Notes under the pieces: model-generated | The model's input: only the letters and a program-made list of their open reading frames with translations | What the model was told of the DNA's origin: nothing | Databases searched by the model: none | Part shown: positions 1 through 9,280 of the stretch, piece by piece | Layout of the letters: the number at the start of each line of letters is the position of its first letter | Numbering within the stretch: position 1 is the first letter of the stretch | Program-made: the position numbers and the translations under genes | NCBI GenBank assembly: GCA_913061415.1 | Contig: CAJXUD010000014.1 | Coordinates: forward strand, 1 to 64,000 | Source: an uncultured Oleispira sp. | GTDB taxonomy: Bacteria > Pseudomonadota > Gammaproteobacteria > Pseudomonadales > Oceanobacteraceae | Direction: 5' to 3' | DNA: 64,000 bases

Positions 1-82
1 CGATTATCAGATCACGTTTAACTAAAAGCAGATACACAGAGTTATTTACACTCTCTTTAATAAGTGCTGTTTAAAAACGCTA

Positions 83-673
83 TTAAATCCCTAAGCCTTC
101 TCGCACTTTTGACTGCTTCATCATGTGATTCCAAAACTTATCAATACTTTGATTAATCCACTCTTCGTTATAACCCTGACGAGGAGCCGCTACCACACTG
201 CGCTCTTCATTCAGTGTGAAAGGTTGAGAGAATTTCTGCGCTTCGTTATCAATCGTCAAACGCATGGTTATAGCTAACTGGCATTGATTAACCCAGAAGC
301 TTTCATTGCATTGATAATTAAATTCTTCGATCGCCAAATCAACTTTAACCGGTTCAAAAGGACTGGCACCACCAAAGCCTAATTGCTCTAAACTGTTTTG
401 CATTTTAGTCTGTAAAGCCTGTTGCAGGTTAGGCTTAGATAGCAAAGGAGAGTTTTGAGAGTCAGTACCACCACGAGTCCCTAATTGATCGGTCATCTCG
501 CGTAAATCACGCACCCGAACCAAGGCACTTCGGCCAACTTGAGTTTCACTAACCGCTAATGGACTCTCTGTTTGTAGATTAATAATCTGTGGTGATAACG
601 CACAGCCTGATGTTAACGCCACGGCAGAACCGACAGCCAAGGTTAATACTGTTTTCTTTAGCTTATTTTGCAT
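83..673 (-). CDS. yajG: YajG-like lipoprotein
   Basis: Predicted outer-membrane lipoprotein of the YajG family, 196 residues. The N-terminus has a basic start, a hydrophobic stretch and a lipobox LTSGC with the modified Cys at residue 24. The mature part (about 30-190) is the soluble YajG-like domain; the family's function is not known. The gene overlaps the end of yaaA by 11 bases on the same strand, so the two are probably cotranscribed and translationally coupled. The family call is from overall sequence feel and length, not from a catalytic motif, so the function remains open. Confidence 0.7.
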   Translation of the reverse strand: MQNKLKKTVLTLAVGSAVALTSGCALSPQIINLQTESPLAVSETQVGRSALVRVRDLREMTDQLGTRGGTDSQNSPLLSKPNLQQALQTKMQNSLEQLGFGGASPFEPVKVDLAIEEFNYQCNESFWVNQCQLAITMRLTIDNEAQKFSQPFTLNEERSVVAAPRQGYNEEWINQSIDKFWNHMMKQSKVREGLGI

Positions 674-1454
674 TCGCTGCTGCTTCCTCTGAACGTTTAA
701 AGGTCAATGTTTTTGCATCAGATTCTGCCGCGACAAATTGATAGCCTGCCACATCAAACTGACACAACGCTTCAACCGTTTGAATTTTGTTTTGAATAAT
801 ATACGCCGCCATCAATCCACGGGCTTTCTTAGCGTAAAAACTAATAATCTTATATTGACCATTCTTTTGATCTTTAAATACAGGGGTAATCAACTCGGCG
901 TTTAACTGCTTTGGTTTTACCGCTTTAAAATATTCATTCGACGCTAAGTTAACCAATATCAGGCTATCCGTTGCGGCCAGACGCTTATTGATTTCGTCTG
1001 TGATAATAGAGCCCCAAAAAGCATATAAGTTCGCGCCACGACTGTTGGCAAACTTAGTCCCCATTTCTAAGCGATAAGCTTGGATTAAATCCAGCGGGCG
1101 TAATAAACCATACAGTCCCGATAAGATCGCCAAGTGTGATTGGCCGTACGTAAAGTCATCATCACTGAAATTTTCCGCATTGAGGCCGGTGTACACATCC
1201 CCTTTAAAAGCCAATATTGCTGCTTTTGCGTTATCAGGCTTAAAGGGTAGACGCCAATCATGAAAACGCTGTACGTTCAGTTCAGACAACTTAGCGCTTA
1301 ACTTCATTAATGCGCTGATGTCTTCTGGAGACTGCTCTTTAAGCTGGTCGATCAACTCTGCAGAGTGATCCAAAAAATCAGCTTGAGTATAAGTATCAGT
1401 GACCGCTGGGGTTTCAAAATCCAGTGTTTTTGCAGGAGATATAAGAGTTAGCAT
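663..1454 (-). CDS. yaaA: YaaA family peroxide stress protein (UPF0246)
   Basis: YaaA/UPF0246 protein, 263 residues, close to the family's usual 255-260. The N-terminal [14 protein letters not shown] is the family signature. In E. coli YaaA lowers intracellular free iron and protects DNA and proteins during hydrogen peroxide stress; it is a cytoplasmic DNA-binding protein. Here it heads a two-gene minus-strand unit with the YajG-like lipoprotein gene. It is divergent from the acyl-CoA dehydrogenase gene at 1589, leaving about 135 bases for two promoters. Confidence 0.9.
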   Translation of the reverse strand: MLTLISPAKTLDFETPAVTDTYTQADFLDHSAELIDQLKEQSPEDISALMKLSAKLSELNVQRFHDWRLPFKPDNAKAAILAFKGDVYTGLNAENFSDDDFTYGQSHLAILSGLYGLLRPLDLIQAYRLEMGTKFANSRGANLYAFWGSIITDEINKRLAATDSLILVNLASNEYFKAVKPKQLNAELITPVFKDQKNGQYKIISFYAKKARGLMAAYIIQNKIQTVEALCQFDVAGYQFVAAESDAKTLTFKRSEEAAANAK

Positions 1455-1588
1455 AAATATAAATCAATGAATTTGAATGAACCCACATCATACCTAGCTT
1501 TGAAGACATTTTAAATCAGCCTCTGTTGCCAATGAGGATTGGTAGAATAAAGGTACTCTTTAAGAATGATAATTATAAGGTAATTGAC

Positions 1589-2920
1589 ATGGCTACCGAT
1601 TTACAAGGGTTAGGCTTAGGCTTGGCTAGTCGTTTTGCGACTAATCCTATCGTGCAAAAATACAAGCTGGCTAAACCGGCAGAAAAATTCGCTTATATTT
1701 CGACCAAGAAAGGCTTTGAGTTTGCTCAAAAGCTGATGGCTAATAAAGCCAAAAAGAAACAACAAGCAAACGGTGATATTAAAGCACTTCCTGCCCCACC
1801 GCCGTTATTTGATTTGTCATTGTCTGACGAGCAGCAAATGATTCGCGACAGCGTGAAAGCTTACGCTGAATCCAACATTCGTCCGCTGGCACTAGCAGCT
1901 GACGAAGACGCTAAGCTACCAGAGAATTTATTATTAGAGTCCCAAGACCTAGGGCTTAACTACTTTGCAATTCCCGAAGCACTAGGCGGTGCAGGACAAC
2001 TGTCGCCAATGACCAATGCATTAGTAGCAGAAGATTTAGCCTGGGGTGACTTCTCTCTAGCCTATGCCATTCTTTCTAGCAGTTCTGTCGTCAATACCAT
2101 CAGTCGCTGGGGCAATAAGCAGCAACAAGAGCTGTGGTTACCTAAATTCTGCACTCAAGCAACGGATGCCAACGATGTTTTTTCTGCCGCAATTGCGGTG
2201 CAAGAGCCCCAGCCGTTATTTAATAGCAACGAGTTAACGACTAAAGCGAAAAAGAATAAAAAGGGCTATGTGATTAATGGCATAAAGTCATTTATCCCCC
2301 TTGCAGGCAAAGCCAACTTATATTTAGTTGCGGCGAAGTTTAAAGGCAAAAACCAAATCTTCATCGTGCCTGCCAATACTAAAGGCTTAAAATTCAAATC
2401 CAGCCCTGCAATGGGTTTACGCTCTGCTGAAATCGGCACATTGAAATTGGATAAAGTCCAAGTTAATAAAAACGCTTTATTAGGCGCTGACAATCCACCA
2501 TCCAAAACCTTCCACTACGGCACATTTGTCGATAGTGGCAACCTAGCCTGGTGCGCAATGGCAATCGGTTGCTGCCAAGCTGCCTTAGATTATTTAATTC
2601 CTTACGTAAACGAGCGTTTTGCCTTTGGCGAGCCCATCAGCCACCGCCAGTCGGTCGCCTTTATGATTGCCGATATGAAAATCGAAATTGAAAGCATGCG
2701 TTTATTAGTATGGAAAGCCGCCAGTCGTTTTGAACGGAGCGAGAAATTCCATCGTGATGCTTTTTTAGCCCACCAATTGTGCATCGAAAAAAGCATGGAA
2801 ATTGGCACTAATGCTGTTCAATTATTAGGCGGTCACGGTTTCACCAAAGAGCACCCTGCTGAACGCTGGTATCGTGACTTACGCATTTTGGCGGTTATTA
2901 ACGGCGGCTTACAGCTGTAG
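1589..2920 (+). CDS. acyl-CoA dehydrogenase family protein, lacks usual catalytic Glu
   Basis: Acyl-CoA dehydrogenase fold protein of 443 residues from the ATG at 1589, which has AAGG eight bases upstream; the longer frame from 1526 has no ribosome site. A basic extension of about 75 residues precedes the N-terminal ACAD domain (LSLSDEQQMIRDSVKAYAE), followed by the beta domain and the C-terminal helical domain with ERFAFGEPI and LLGGHGFTKEHPAERWYRD. Where medium-chain enzymes have YEGT carrying the base, this protein reads VINGG and stops six residues later; the alternative isovaleryl-type Glu position is Gly. It may be the non-catalytic half of a heteromeric enzyme with the next gene, 42 bases downstream. 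FAD binding and substrate are not determined. Confidence 0.85.
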   Translation: MATDLQGLGLGLASRFATNPIVQKYKLAKPAEKFAYISTKKGFEFAQKLMANKAKKKQQANGDIKALPAPPPLFDLSLSDEQQMIRDSVKAYAESNIRPLALAADEDAKLPENLLLESQDLGLNYFAIPEALGGAGQLSPMTNALVAEDLAWGDFSLAYAILSSSSVVNTISRWGNKQQQELWLPKFCTQATDANDVFSAAIAVQEPQPLFNSNELTTKAKKNKKGYVINGIKSFIPLAGKANLYLVAAKFKGKNQIFIVPANTKGLKFKSSPAMGLRSAEIGTLKLDKVQVNKNALLGADNPPSKTFHYGTFVDSGNLAWCAMAIGCCQAALDYLIPYVNERFAFGEPISHRQSVAFMIADMKIEIESMRLLVWKAASRFERSEKFHRDAFLAHQLCIEKSMEIGTNAVQLLGGHGFTKEHPAERWYRDLRILAVINGGLQL

Positions 2921-2962
2921 CTGTAATTAAAGCACTGCTATTAAAGGACAGGAATTAACAAC

Positions 2963-4171
2963 ATGATTTATTTAGAAGTACCCAAAAAACTACGCACCTT
3001 AGTAAACCAAGCACGACAAACTGCTGATAACGTATTCCGCCCTATTTCACGTAAATACGATCGCGCAGAACACGACTATCCAATCGAGCTGGATATGTTC
3101 GCCGCCATTATGGACGGTATGAACGACGCATTAGGCGACGAAGGCGCAGGCTCTGGCAAGCTAGGTCGCAGCGCCAGTAATACCGGTGAAATTCGCAACG
3201 GTATCAACATGACCAGTGTTTTAGGTTTAGCCGAGCTGTGCCGGGGCGATGTCGGCTTATCGCTAACCATGCCACGCCAAGGTCTAGGAAACTCCGCCAT
3301 TGCCGCTGTTGCTAATGACGAGCAACTAGCGCGTTTTGGCAACTGCTGGGCTGCAATGGCCATTACCGAACCGGGCTGTGGCTCGGATTCTGCGGCGGTT
3401 CGTACCACGGCTAATAAGGATGGCGATGACTACATCATTAATGGTGAAAAGATTTTTGTTACCTCTGGGGAACGTGCCGATGCGGTTGTGGTTTGGGCAA
3501 CAGTTGATAAAAACCTAGGTAAGGCTGCGATAAAATCGTTTGTGGTCGAAAAAGGTACGCCGGGTATGGAGGTGACTCGCCTAGAGAAAAAGCTCGGCAT
3601 TAAAGCCTCCGATACGGCCTCAATCAGCTTTAATGATTGCCGCGTACCACGTGCTAATTTGTTGGGCACTGAAGAAGTGAATGCCGATAAAGGCTTCGCG
3701 GGCGTTATGCAAACCTTTGATAATACTCGTCCTGTTGTTGCAGCCATGGCAGTTGGTGTAGCAACAGCTTCGATTGAGCGCACCAAAGAATTATTATCAA
3801 AACAAGGGATTGAGTTTGATTATTCTCGCTCTTCCAAACTTAGCTCTCAGCTGCAAGCTGAAGTGTATAAGATGGAGGCCGAACTAGAAGCCGCCCGTTT
3901 ATTAACCATTAAAGCCGCTTGGATGGCTGACAACGGCATCCCAAATTCTATAGAGGCATCAATTTCGAAAGCCAAAGCTGGCAGAGTTGCCAATGCCATC
4001 ACACTAAAATGCGTCGAATTATTGGGCTCAGTCGGTTATTGTGAAGATGAATTATTAGAGAAGTGGGCGCGAGATTCAAAGATTCTTGACATCTTTGAAG
4101 GGACTCAACAGATACAACAACTGATTATTGCTCGCCGTTTGCTGAATAAATCGTCAAGCGAATTAAAATAG
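2963..4171 (+). CDS. acyl-CoA dehydrogenase
   Basis: Canonical acyl-CoA dehydrogenase of 402 residues that would introduce the alpha-beta double bond into an acyl-CoA, passing electrons to ETF. The FAD/substrate segment reads MAITEPGCGSDSA and, later, FVTSGERADAVVVWA. The C-terminal motif FEGTQQIQQLIIARRLL carries the catalytic Glu at the medium-chain position. The segment FDNTRPVVAAMAVG resembles the medium-chain group. Start ATG has AAAGGACAGG upstream. It follows the Glu-less paralog and precedes the acyl-CoA synthetase, so the three probably act on one fatty-acid substrate class. Confidence 0.92.
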   Translation: MIYLEVPKKLRTLVNQARQTADNVFRPISRKYDRAEHDYPIELDMFAAIMDGMNDALGDEGAGSGKLGRSASNTGEIRNGINMTSVLGLAELCRGDVGLSLTMPRQGLGNSAIAAVANDEQLARFGNCWAAMAITEPGCGSDSAAVRTTANKDGDDYIINGEKIFVTSGERADAVVVWATVDKNLGKAAIKSFVVEKGTPGMEVTRLEKKLGIKASDTASISFNDCRVPRANLLGTEEVNADKGFAGVMQTFDNTRPVVAAMAVGVATASIERTKELLSKQGIEFDYSRSSKLSSQLQAEVYKMEAELEAARLLTIKAAWMADNGIPNSIEASISKAKAGRVANAITLKCVELLGSVGYCEDELLEKWARDSKILDIFEGTQQIQQLIIARRLLNKSSSELK

Positions 4172-4178
4172 CGCTCAC

Positions 4179-4206
4179 ATTAAAGAATTCAAATTAAAGA
4201 ATTCAA
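4179..4206. repeat. perfect 14-nt tandem duplication
   Basis: Two exact copies of ATTAAAGAATTCAA (4179-4192 and 4193-4206) lie directly behind the dehydrogenase stop codon, ahead of the acyl-CoA synthetase gene. Confidence 0.95.
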
Positions 4207-4234
4207 ATAACAATAAGAATCTAAAAGGTATTGC

Positions 4235-6046
4235 ATGGAACCTCGTTTAGTTACATTACCCAATATTATCAAGTCCGCTTTGACACCCAAAGGGGCTGGC
4301 CCGTTAGTGAAAGGGCTATATACATTGATCAGCTCAAAACCTGACAAATACCGTTCAATCGGCTCGCATTTAGAAGCCCATGCTAAAAAACGTCCAAATT
4401 CCCCTGCTATTCGTTATTTAAACGACGAATTCAGCTATGGCCAAGTGAATGCTTGGGTTAACCGCTATTCCAATTACTTTTTAAGCCAAGGCATTCAGCC
4501 TGGCGATACCATTGCGATCAACATCGAAAACCGCACCGAATGTCTCATAGCGGTTTTAGCGGTGGTAAAAGTGGGCGCAATCGCTGCTATGATCAATACC
4601 TCACAACGTGGCGAGGTGTTATTACACAGCATCAATTTGGTTAAGCCCAAAATGATGTTGATCGGTGAAGAGCAGCTAGACAACTTGTCTACCGTGCAAG
4701 AAAGCCTCGGCACCGTGCTTAAAACTCAGCTGTATTATCTAAAAGATGAAGGCGCTATTGCTTGCCCTAACTACTACCAAGATATGGAAGTAGTAAGCAA
4801 AGGCCAAAGCGAAGAAAACCCAGGCACGACCGACAAGATTCAAATGAAGCAGCCTTGCTTCTATATCTTTACCTCAGGCACGACCGGCTTGCCAAAAGCT
4901 TCTGTAATGAGCCACTACCGCTGGCACAAATCCATGGCGGGCATGGGCTTAGCGTCGATGCGCTTACGCCATGACGATGTGATGTATCTGAGTTTGCCGC
5001 TTTACCACAATAACGCCCTCACCGTTTCAATGGCGGGTGTTTTAGGTGCTGGCTCTTGTATTGCGATCAGCCGTAAATTCAGCGTTAGCCGCTTTTGGGA
5101 TGAGATCCGTGATTATAAAGCGACGACTTTTTGCTACATTGGTGAATTATGCCGCTACTTGCTAAACGCCCCTGCGCAGCCAAATGACAAAGATCATCCT
5201 ATCCGCGCCATTATTGGTAACGGTTTACGCCCTGATATTTGGATGGAGTTCAAACAACGCTTTGGCATTGACCATATCAATGAATTCTACGGTGCTAGTG
5301 AGTGTAATTTGGTTTTCACCAACGCACTGAACCTAGACTGCACCGCCGGTATTTGCCCACTGCCTTACAATATTGTGGAATACGATATTGAAAAAGATGA
5401 GCCTATTCGAGGTGAAAATGGCTTTATGACACCGGTATTAAAAGGCGGAACCGGCTTACTGATTACCGAAATCAATGACAAGCAACCGTTTGAAGGTTAT
5501 ACCGACAAAGAAGCCACCGCGAAAAAGATTCTTGAAAACGTCTTTGAACAAGGCGACAAATGGTTCAACAGTGGCGACATGGTGATTAACCAAGGCTTTA
5601 AGCACATTGCCTTTGCCGACCGTTTGGGCGATACCTTCCGCTGGAAAGGTGAAAACGTGGCCACAACAGAAGTAGAAGCCGTTGCTAGCGAATTCCCAGG
5701 GGTTGAGCACAGTGTTGCCTATGGCGTTGAGATTCCGGGTACTGATGGTCGTGCTGGCATGGCCGCACTCACTCTTAAGAATATCAATGATTTTGATGCC
5801 GCGGCTTTCTCTCGTCACCTTAACGAAAAGCTGCCTGCTTACGCGATGCCAGTATTCATACGCATTCGTGAGCAAGAAGAAATTACCGGCACATTCAAAT
5901 ATCGCAAGGTTGAGCTAAAAGATGAGAACTACGATTTAAGCAAAGTCGAAGAACCTATCTTTGTGAAGCTGCCAAGCGAATCTCACTTTATGGCGTTGGA
6001 TGCACCAATGCTAAAACAAATACAGCAGCAAAGCATTCGCTTCTAA
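4235..6046 (+). CDS. long-chain acyl-CoA synthetase (FATP-like, FadD6 type)
   Basis: AMP-forming acyl-CoA synthetase of 603 residues that would activate long-chain fatty acids to CoA thioesters. The AMP-binding P-loop reads IFTSGTTGLPKAS near residue 212. Further motifs are FYGASECNL (A5-like) and FNSGD(M) with DRLGDTFRWKGENV towards the C-terminus, the form found in the fatty-acid transport protein / very-long-chain synthetase subgroup rather than classical FadD. The C-terminal GTFKYRKVELK contains the expected lysine region. Start ATG has AAAAGGT upstream. Last gene of the fatty-acid operon; a perfect 10-bp inverted repeat follows it. Exact chain length preference cannot be read from sequence. 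Confidence 0.9.
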   Translation: MEPRLVTLPNIIKSALTPKGAGPLVKGLYTLISSKPDKYRSIGSHLEAHAKKRPNSPAIRYLNDEFSYGQVNAWVNRYSNYFLSQGIQPGDTIAINIENRTECLIAVLAVVKVGAIAAMINTSQRGEVLLHSINLVKPKMMLIGEEQLDNLSTVQESLGTVLKTQLYYLKDEGAIACPNYYQDMEVVSKGQSEENPGTTDKIQMKQPCFYIFTSGTTGLPKASVMSHYRWHKSMAGMGLASMRLRHDDVMYLSLPLYHNNALTVSMAGVLGAGSCIAISRKFSVSRFWDEIRDYKATTFCYIGELCRYLLNAPAQPNDKDHPIRAIIGNGLRPDIWMEFKQRFGIDHINEFYGASECNLVFTNALNLDCTAGICPLPYNIVEYDIEKDEPIRGENGFMTPVLKGGTGLLITEINDKQPFEGYTDKEATAKKILENVFEQGDKWFNSGDMVINQGFKHIAFADRLGDTFRWKGENVATTEVEAVASEFPGVEHSVAYGVEIPGTDGRAGMAALTLKNINDFDAAAFSRHLNEKLPAYAMPVFIRIREQEEITGTFKYRKVELKDENYDLSKVEEPIFVKLPSESHFMALDAPMLKQIQQQSIRF

Positions 6047-6073
6047 ACGGCCCTGCTCGCTTTAACCCCAAGA

Positions 6074-6114
6074 CATTCCACCGGCCTATTTATTCATATT
6101 TAGTCGGTGGAATG
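6074..6114 (+). terminator. inverted repeat after acyl-CoA synthetase gene
   Basis: CATTCCACCG (6074-6083) pairs perfectly with CGGTGGAATG (6105-6114), loop 21 nt, followed by only GTTTAT. Possible terminator or processing hairpin between the fatty-acid operon and purE; the weak T tract lowers confidence. Confidence 0.5.
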
Positions 6115-6185
6115 GTTTATCTAAATCGCCCTTTTTAAACTCTTATGATAGAATTCGCGCCTTTCTGATCAGCTAGGACAATACT

Positions 6186-6680
6186 ATGACGGCGCTTGTT
6201 GGCATTATTATGGGCTCTAAAAGTGACTGGCCAACCATGAAGCATGCAGCAGACATGCTCGACTTGTTGGAAGTTCCTTACGAAGTAAATGTAGTTTCCG
6301 CTCACCGAACTCCTGATTTATTGTTCGAATATGCAAAAAGTGCTGAAAGCCGTGGCCTAAAAGTCATCATCGGTGGCGCGGGTGGCGCTGCTCACTTGCC
6401 AGGTATGTGCGCCTCGCAAACGGTATTGCCTGTACTAGGTGTGCCAGTTAAATCCCGCGCATTAAACGGTATCGACTCCCTTTTATCCATCGCTCAAATG
6501 CCGGGTGGCGTTGCTGTAGGCACATTAGCGATTGGTGATGCCGGCGCTAAGAACTCTGGTCTATTAGCCGCACAGATTTTGGCAACTAGCGATAGCGAAC
6601 TGACTAAACGTTTGCATCAGTTCCAAAAGAATCAAACAGACACCATTTTAAGCCAACCTGATCCGCGAGTAGAAGGCTAA
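6186..6680 (+). CDS. purE: N5-carboxyaminoimidazole ribonucleotide mutase PurE
   Basis: PurE class I, 164 residues, converts N5-CAIR to CAIR in de novo purine synthesis. The N-terminal [12 protein letters not shown] carries the conserved GSxSD phosphate-binding motif; SAHRTPD and [12 protein letters not shown] follow, all active-site landmarks of the family. Its stop codon overlaps the purK ATG by one base (TAATG), the usual purEK coupling. A TATGAT/TAGAAT region about 30 bases upstream could hold the -10 box; no clear PurR operator was seen. Confidence 0.97.
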   Translation: MTALVGIIMGSKSDWPTMKHAADMLDLLEVPYEVNVVSAHRTPDLLFEYAKSAESRGLKVIIGGAGGAAHLPGMCASQTVLPVLGVPVKSRALNGIDSLLSIAQMPGGVAVGTLAIGDAGAKNSGLLAAQILATSDSELTKRLHQFQKNQTDTILSQPDPRVEG

Positions 6681-7750
6681 TGAAGTTAGGTATTTTAGGT
6701 AACGGTCAACTGGGTCAAATGCTAGAAACCAGCATTGCCGATCAAAGCGATATCACGGTCAATCTTTACGATTTACGTGCGTTTGATGAGACCAGTTTGC
6801 AGCAGTTTTTAAACGATAACGATCGTATTTCTTACGAGACAGAGAACATTCCTGCTCATATCGTTAGTCAGATGGAAAGTGTCGAAGAAAAGGTTTTTCC
6901 TAGCCTTAAGGCATTAAAAACCTTCCAAAACCGCATCACTGAAAAGAACGCTCTGCGCGCTGCGGGTATTGATACGGCTGAGTTTCATGCAGTGAACTCC
7001 CTTGCTGACATTCACGATGCTGTGCAGAAGTTAGGTCTGCCTATCATCATGAAAACCACAACCGAAGGCTACGACGGTAAAGGTCAGTTCGTTTTGCGCG
7101 AGCCTTCCGACGCCACGGCTGCTTGGGCTGAAATTGGTAACCGTGAATTGATCGCCGAAGCCTTTGTGCCGTTTATTCGTGAAGTATCTGTGATTGGTTG
7201 TCGCGCTGAGAATGGCGATATCAAAGTATGGCCAATGACCGAGAACATTCACCACGAAGGTATCTTGCGTTATTCGTTGTACCCTGCTCATGGTTTTAGT
7301 GCAGAGAAGCAAGCCATTGCGGAGCGTTATATCGAGCAAATCGCCACTAGCCTAGATTATGTGGGTACGATTACCTTGGAGTTGTTTGAAACTGAAGACA
7401 ACTTAATTGCTAACGAAGTCGCACCTCGCGTTCATAACTCAGGCCACTGGTCTATCGAAGGCGCTGTCACTAGCCAGTTCCGTAATCACATGCTGGCAGT
7501 AACAGGCCAAGCGATTACCGATACCGCGTCTAAGTTTGCGGCGGTCGCCATGATTAACGTTATCAGTGACGAAGGCCCAACAGCTGCTGGCGAAGATATG
7601 AGCGAAACGTATGTTCATAGCTACGGCAAAGAAGCGCGCCCTGCCCGTAAATTAGGCCATGTCACCATTACAGCGGCTAATACCGATGAACGCGATAGCA
7701 AGATTAGTCAGTTAGAAGGATTAATTCCTACTGGTGTTTGGACGAAGTAG
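6680..7750 (+). CDS. purK: 5-(carboxyamino)imidazole ribonucleotide synthase PurK
   Basis: PurK, 356 residues, ATP-grasp enzyme that carboxylates AIR with bicarbonate to N5-CAIR, the substrate of PurE. The N-terminal KLGILGNGQLGQML is a dinucleotide-like loop typical of the family; MKTTTEGYDGKGQ is the ATP-grasp glycine loop and ANEVAPRVHNSGHWSIEG is the conserved metal/ATP site. Translationally coupled to purE. Followed by short degenerate repeats and a clear terminator at 7832. Confidence 0.97.
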   Translation: MKLGILGNGQLGQMLETSIADQSDITVNLYDLRAFDETSLQQFLNDNDRISYETENIPAHIVSQMESVEEKVFPSLKALKTFQNRITEKNALRAAGIDTAEFHAVNSLADIHDAVQKLGLPIIMKTTTEGYDGKGQFVLREPSDATAAWAEIGNRELIAEAFVPFIREVSVIGCRAENGDIKVWPMTENIHHEGILRYSLYPAHGFSAEKQAIAERYIEQIATSLDYVGTITLELFETEDNLIANEVAPRVHNSGHWSIEGAVTSQFRNHMLAVTGQAITDTASKFAAVAMINVISDEGPTAAGEDMSETYVHSYGKEARPARKLGHVTITAANTDERDSKISQLEGLIPTGVWTK

Positions 7751-7795
7751 CTTTTTATCCAAAAGCTTTTTTATCTAGAGGCTTTTTATTGAAAA
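7749..7795. repeat. degenerate tandem repeat after purK
   Basis: Three imperfect copies of AGCTTTTTATCYA, spaced about 15-17 bases, the first overlapping the purK stop codon. Confidence 0.6.
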
Positions 7796-7831
7796 TAACT
7801 TTGCCATATAAGAAGTCTAAGCATGAAAAAT

Positions 7832-7873
7832 AGGGCTTGCGAGTGAGTCATTATCTCTCGCAATCCCTTTTTT
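7832..7873 (+). terminator. rho-independent terminator of purEK
   Basis: Stem AGGGCTTGCGAG (7832-7843) with CTCGCAATCCCT (7857-7868), one mismatch, 13-nt loop, followed by six T. The rest of the 408-base gap up to 8159 (7874-8158) shows only AT-rich sequence with no supportable gene. Confidence 0.88.
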
Positions 7874-8158
7874 AATCTGGATTTTTGGCTAAGTTCTCGT
7901 CGCGGCATAAGCGCACTCTTTTGCTTCTTCAATGACAAGATAATGAGCGCAATTTTTTCACAGTATTTTGCTTTTGTGGCGTGCTTCAGTTGTTTTGTGC
8001 TTCGATTAAGCTTTCATTACTCACAGACATTAATTACTTCTCTTTTATATTGCGTTAACGATCTTTAAATTTACTAAGATAACCATTGAAATCATAGCCC
8101 TAGAACCTATAACATGAAGGAGTTACAACTTTTTAATACTTCTCGTTAAGGCAGGATA

Positions 8159-8440
8159 ATGATTAAGGTAATTATCGAGCGTAAAATCGCTCTAGGTATG
8201 GAACCCAATTACGACGCAGCCATTAAAGATACATTGCGTGCAATTCTTGAAGCTCCGGGTTATATGTCGGGCGCAAACTATAAAGATGCCAGTGATGAAA
8301 ACCACCGAGTCATTATTACCAACTGGAGAAGTCTAGCCGCTTGGCAGAAATGGCAAGGTTCTGAAGAGCGACGCAGAGTCATTGCCTCTATTCAGCCAAT
8401 TTTGGTGACTCCTGAAAAGATTACTGTTTTAACGGCCTAG
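8159..8440 (+). CDS. ABM-domain (antibiotic biosynthesis monooxygenase-like) protein
   Basis: Small 93-residue protein made of one dimeric alpha-beta barrel (ABM) domain: VIIERKIALGMEPNYDAAI at the start, APGYMSGANY in the middle and VIITNWRSLAAWQKWQGSEERR near the end are the usual ABM landmarks. Members act as cofactor-free monooxygenases, haem-degrading enzymes or have unknown roles; no substrate can be assigned. Stand-alone gene behind the purK terminator, start ATG preceded by GGCAGGATA. Two copies of TAAATACTTA at 13-nt period (8480-8504) follow its stop. Confidence 0.8.
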   Translation: MIKVIIERKIALGMEPNYDAAIKDTLRAILEAPGYMSGANYKDASDENHRVIITNWRSLAAWQKWQGSEERRRVIASIQPILVTPEKITVLTA

Positions 8441-8479
8441 ACTGGTTGTTAGATAAGCCTATTAGTCCGAATGCTTATT

Positions 8480-8504
8480 TAAATACTTAATGTAAATACT
8501 TAGC
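8480..8504. repeat. 13-nt tandem duplication
   Basis: TAAATACTTAATG followed by TAAATACTTAGC, in the gap between the ABM gene and the convergent hydrolase gene. Confidence 0.75.
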
Positions 8505-8527
8505 AAACCACTTTACTTCGTTAAGTA

Positions 8528-9190
8528 TTAAATCATTGAATTCTGTTTAAATACAAAATTAGCCACCTGTTCGATAGCACTTTCAATGTGCTGCAGGTGG
8601 CTAAATCCTGATTTAATTCTCGGTTTCAAATCATGATTACCATCCTCCAGCCAATTCACCACAATTGAATCACTTATTCGTCCATCTTCGAAATAGCCTG
8701 CGACCTCTTCTTGCGTCCCCATAGAATCTCGAGTGCCCTGTACAATCAACAATGGCGCTGTTAACGCTTCCATATGATCAAGACGATCTTTGGGGTCTTT
8801 ACCTGGAGCATGAAAAGGAAAACCCAAACAAGCACTGCCTAATATAGGCAACTGTTCATTTTTGGGTAACTGGAAATTTTCGGCCAAGAGCATCGAAGAC
8901 ATTCTCCCGCCCATCGACTTCCCACCAATAACCACCGGACAATCCAAATGTTTAATAACCGCTTTATAAGCCTCTATTAGTTTAGGTGCTCGATCAGGAG
9001 GCCGACGTTTACCATCCTCTTCGCGCTTAATCATATAAGGAAAATTGAACCGAACAACACGGACTCCCTTTGCTCCTAATGCAACCGCAACCTGAGTCAT
9101 AAATTCAGAATTCATGTTTGCCCCAGCGCCATGAGCAAAAACGTAAACTGGCCCATCTGTTGGGCCATTTTTCATTAATTCCACAAACAT
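8528..9190 (-). CDS. alpha/beta hydrolase, Tex30/KANL3 family (COG3571)
   Basis: Cytoplasmic alpha/beta-fold hydrolase of 220 residues. FAHGAGANMNSEFM forms the oxyanion-hole region, GGKSMGGRMSS contains the nucleophile serine (GKSMGG), PLLIVQGTRDSMG places the acid, and DGNHDL supplies the histidine. This matches bacterial relatives of Tex30/KANL3 whose substrates are unknown. The start ATG is preceded by AAGGGGAG. Divergent from ccoN; the intergenic Fnr-like box could in principle act on both. Confidence 0.85.
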   Translation of the reverse strand: MFVELMKNGPTDGPVYVFAHGAGANMNSEFMTQVAVALGAKGVRVVRFNFPYMIKREEDGKRRPPDRAPKLIEAYKAVIKHLDCPVVIGGKSMGGRMSSMLLAENFQLPKNEQLPILGSACLGFPFHAPGKDPKDRLDHMEALTAPLLIVQGTRDSMGTQEEVAGYFEDGRISDSIVVNWLEDGNHDLKPRIKSGFSHLQHIESAIEQVANFVFKQNSMI

Positions 9191-9231
9191 CTCCCCTTAA
9201 AATATTTAAATTCTTAAAATAATCAACTAAG

Positions 9232-9280
9232 TTGTCTTAAATCAATAAATTCCAGCCAAATACTTCTAACATCCTAGAAT
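9232..9280 (+). promoter_or_regulatory. putative Fnr/Anr-dependent promoter of cco operon
   Basis: TTGTC-TTAA-ATCAA at 9232-9245 matches the TTGATnnnnATCAA Fnr/Anr box at 9 of 10 half-site bases. A -10-like TAACAT lies at 9267-9272, giving a box centre about 41.5 bases before a start near 9280, the class II activator distance. An Fnr gene lies at 18338 in the same cluster. Inference from pattern and spacing only; the 307-base gap holds nothing else clear. Confidence 0.6.

Noticed and set aside
1-82. Something downstream of the YajG-like gene
   Set aside because: Too short and without a hairpin or coding signal that can be supported.
7874-8158. Small RNA or gene in the gap after purK
   Set aside because: Only AT-rich sequence with scattered short complementarity; no hairpin plus T tract or coding pattern beyond the purK terminator.
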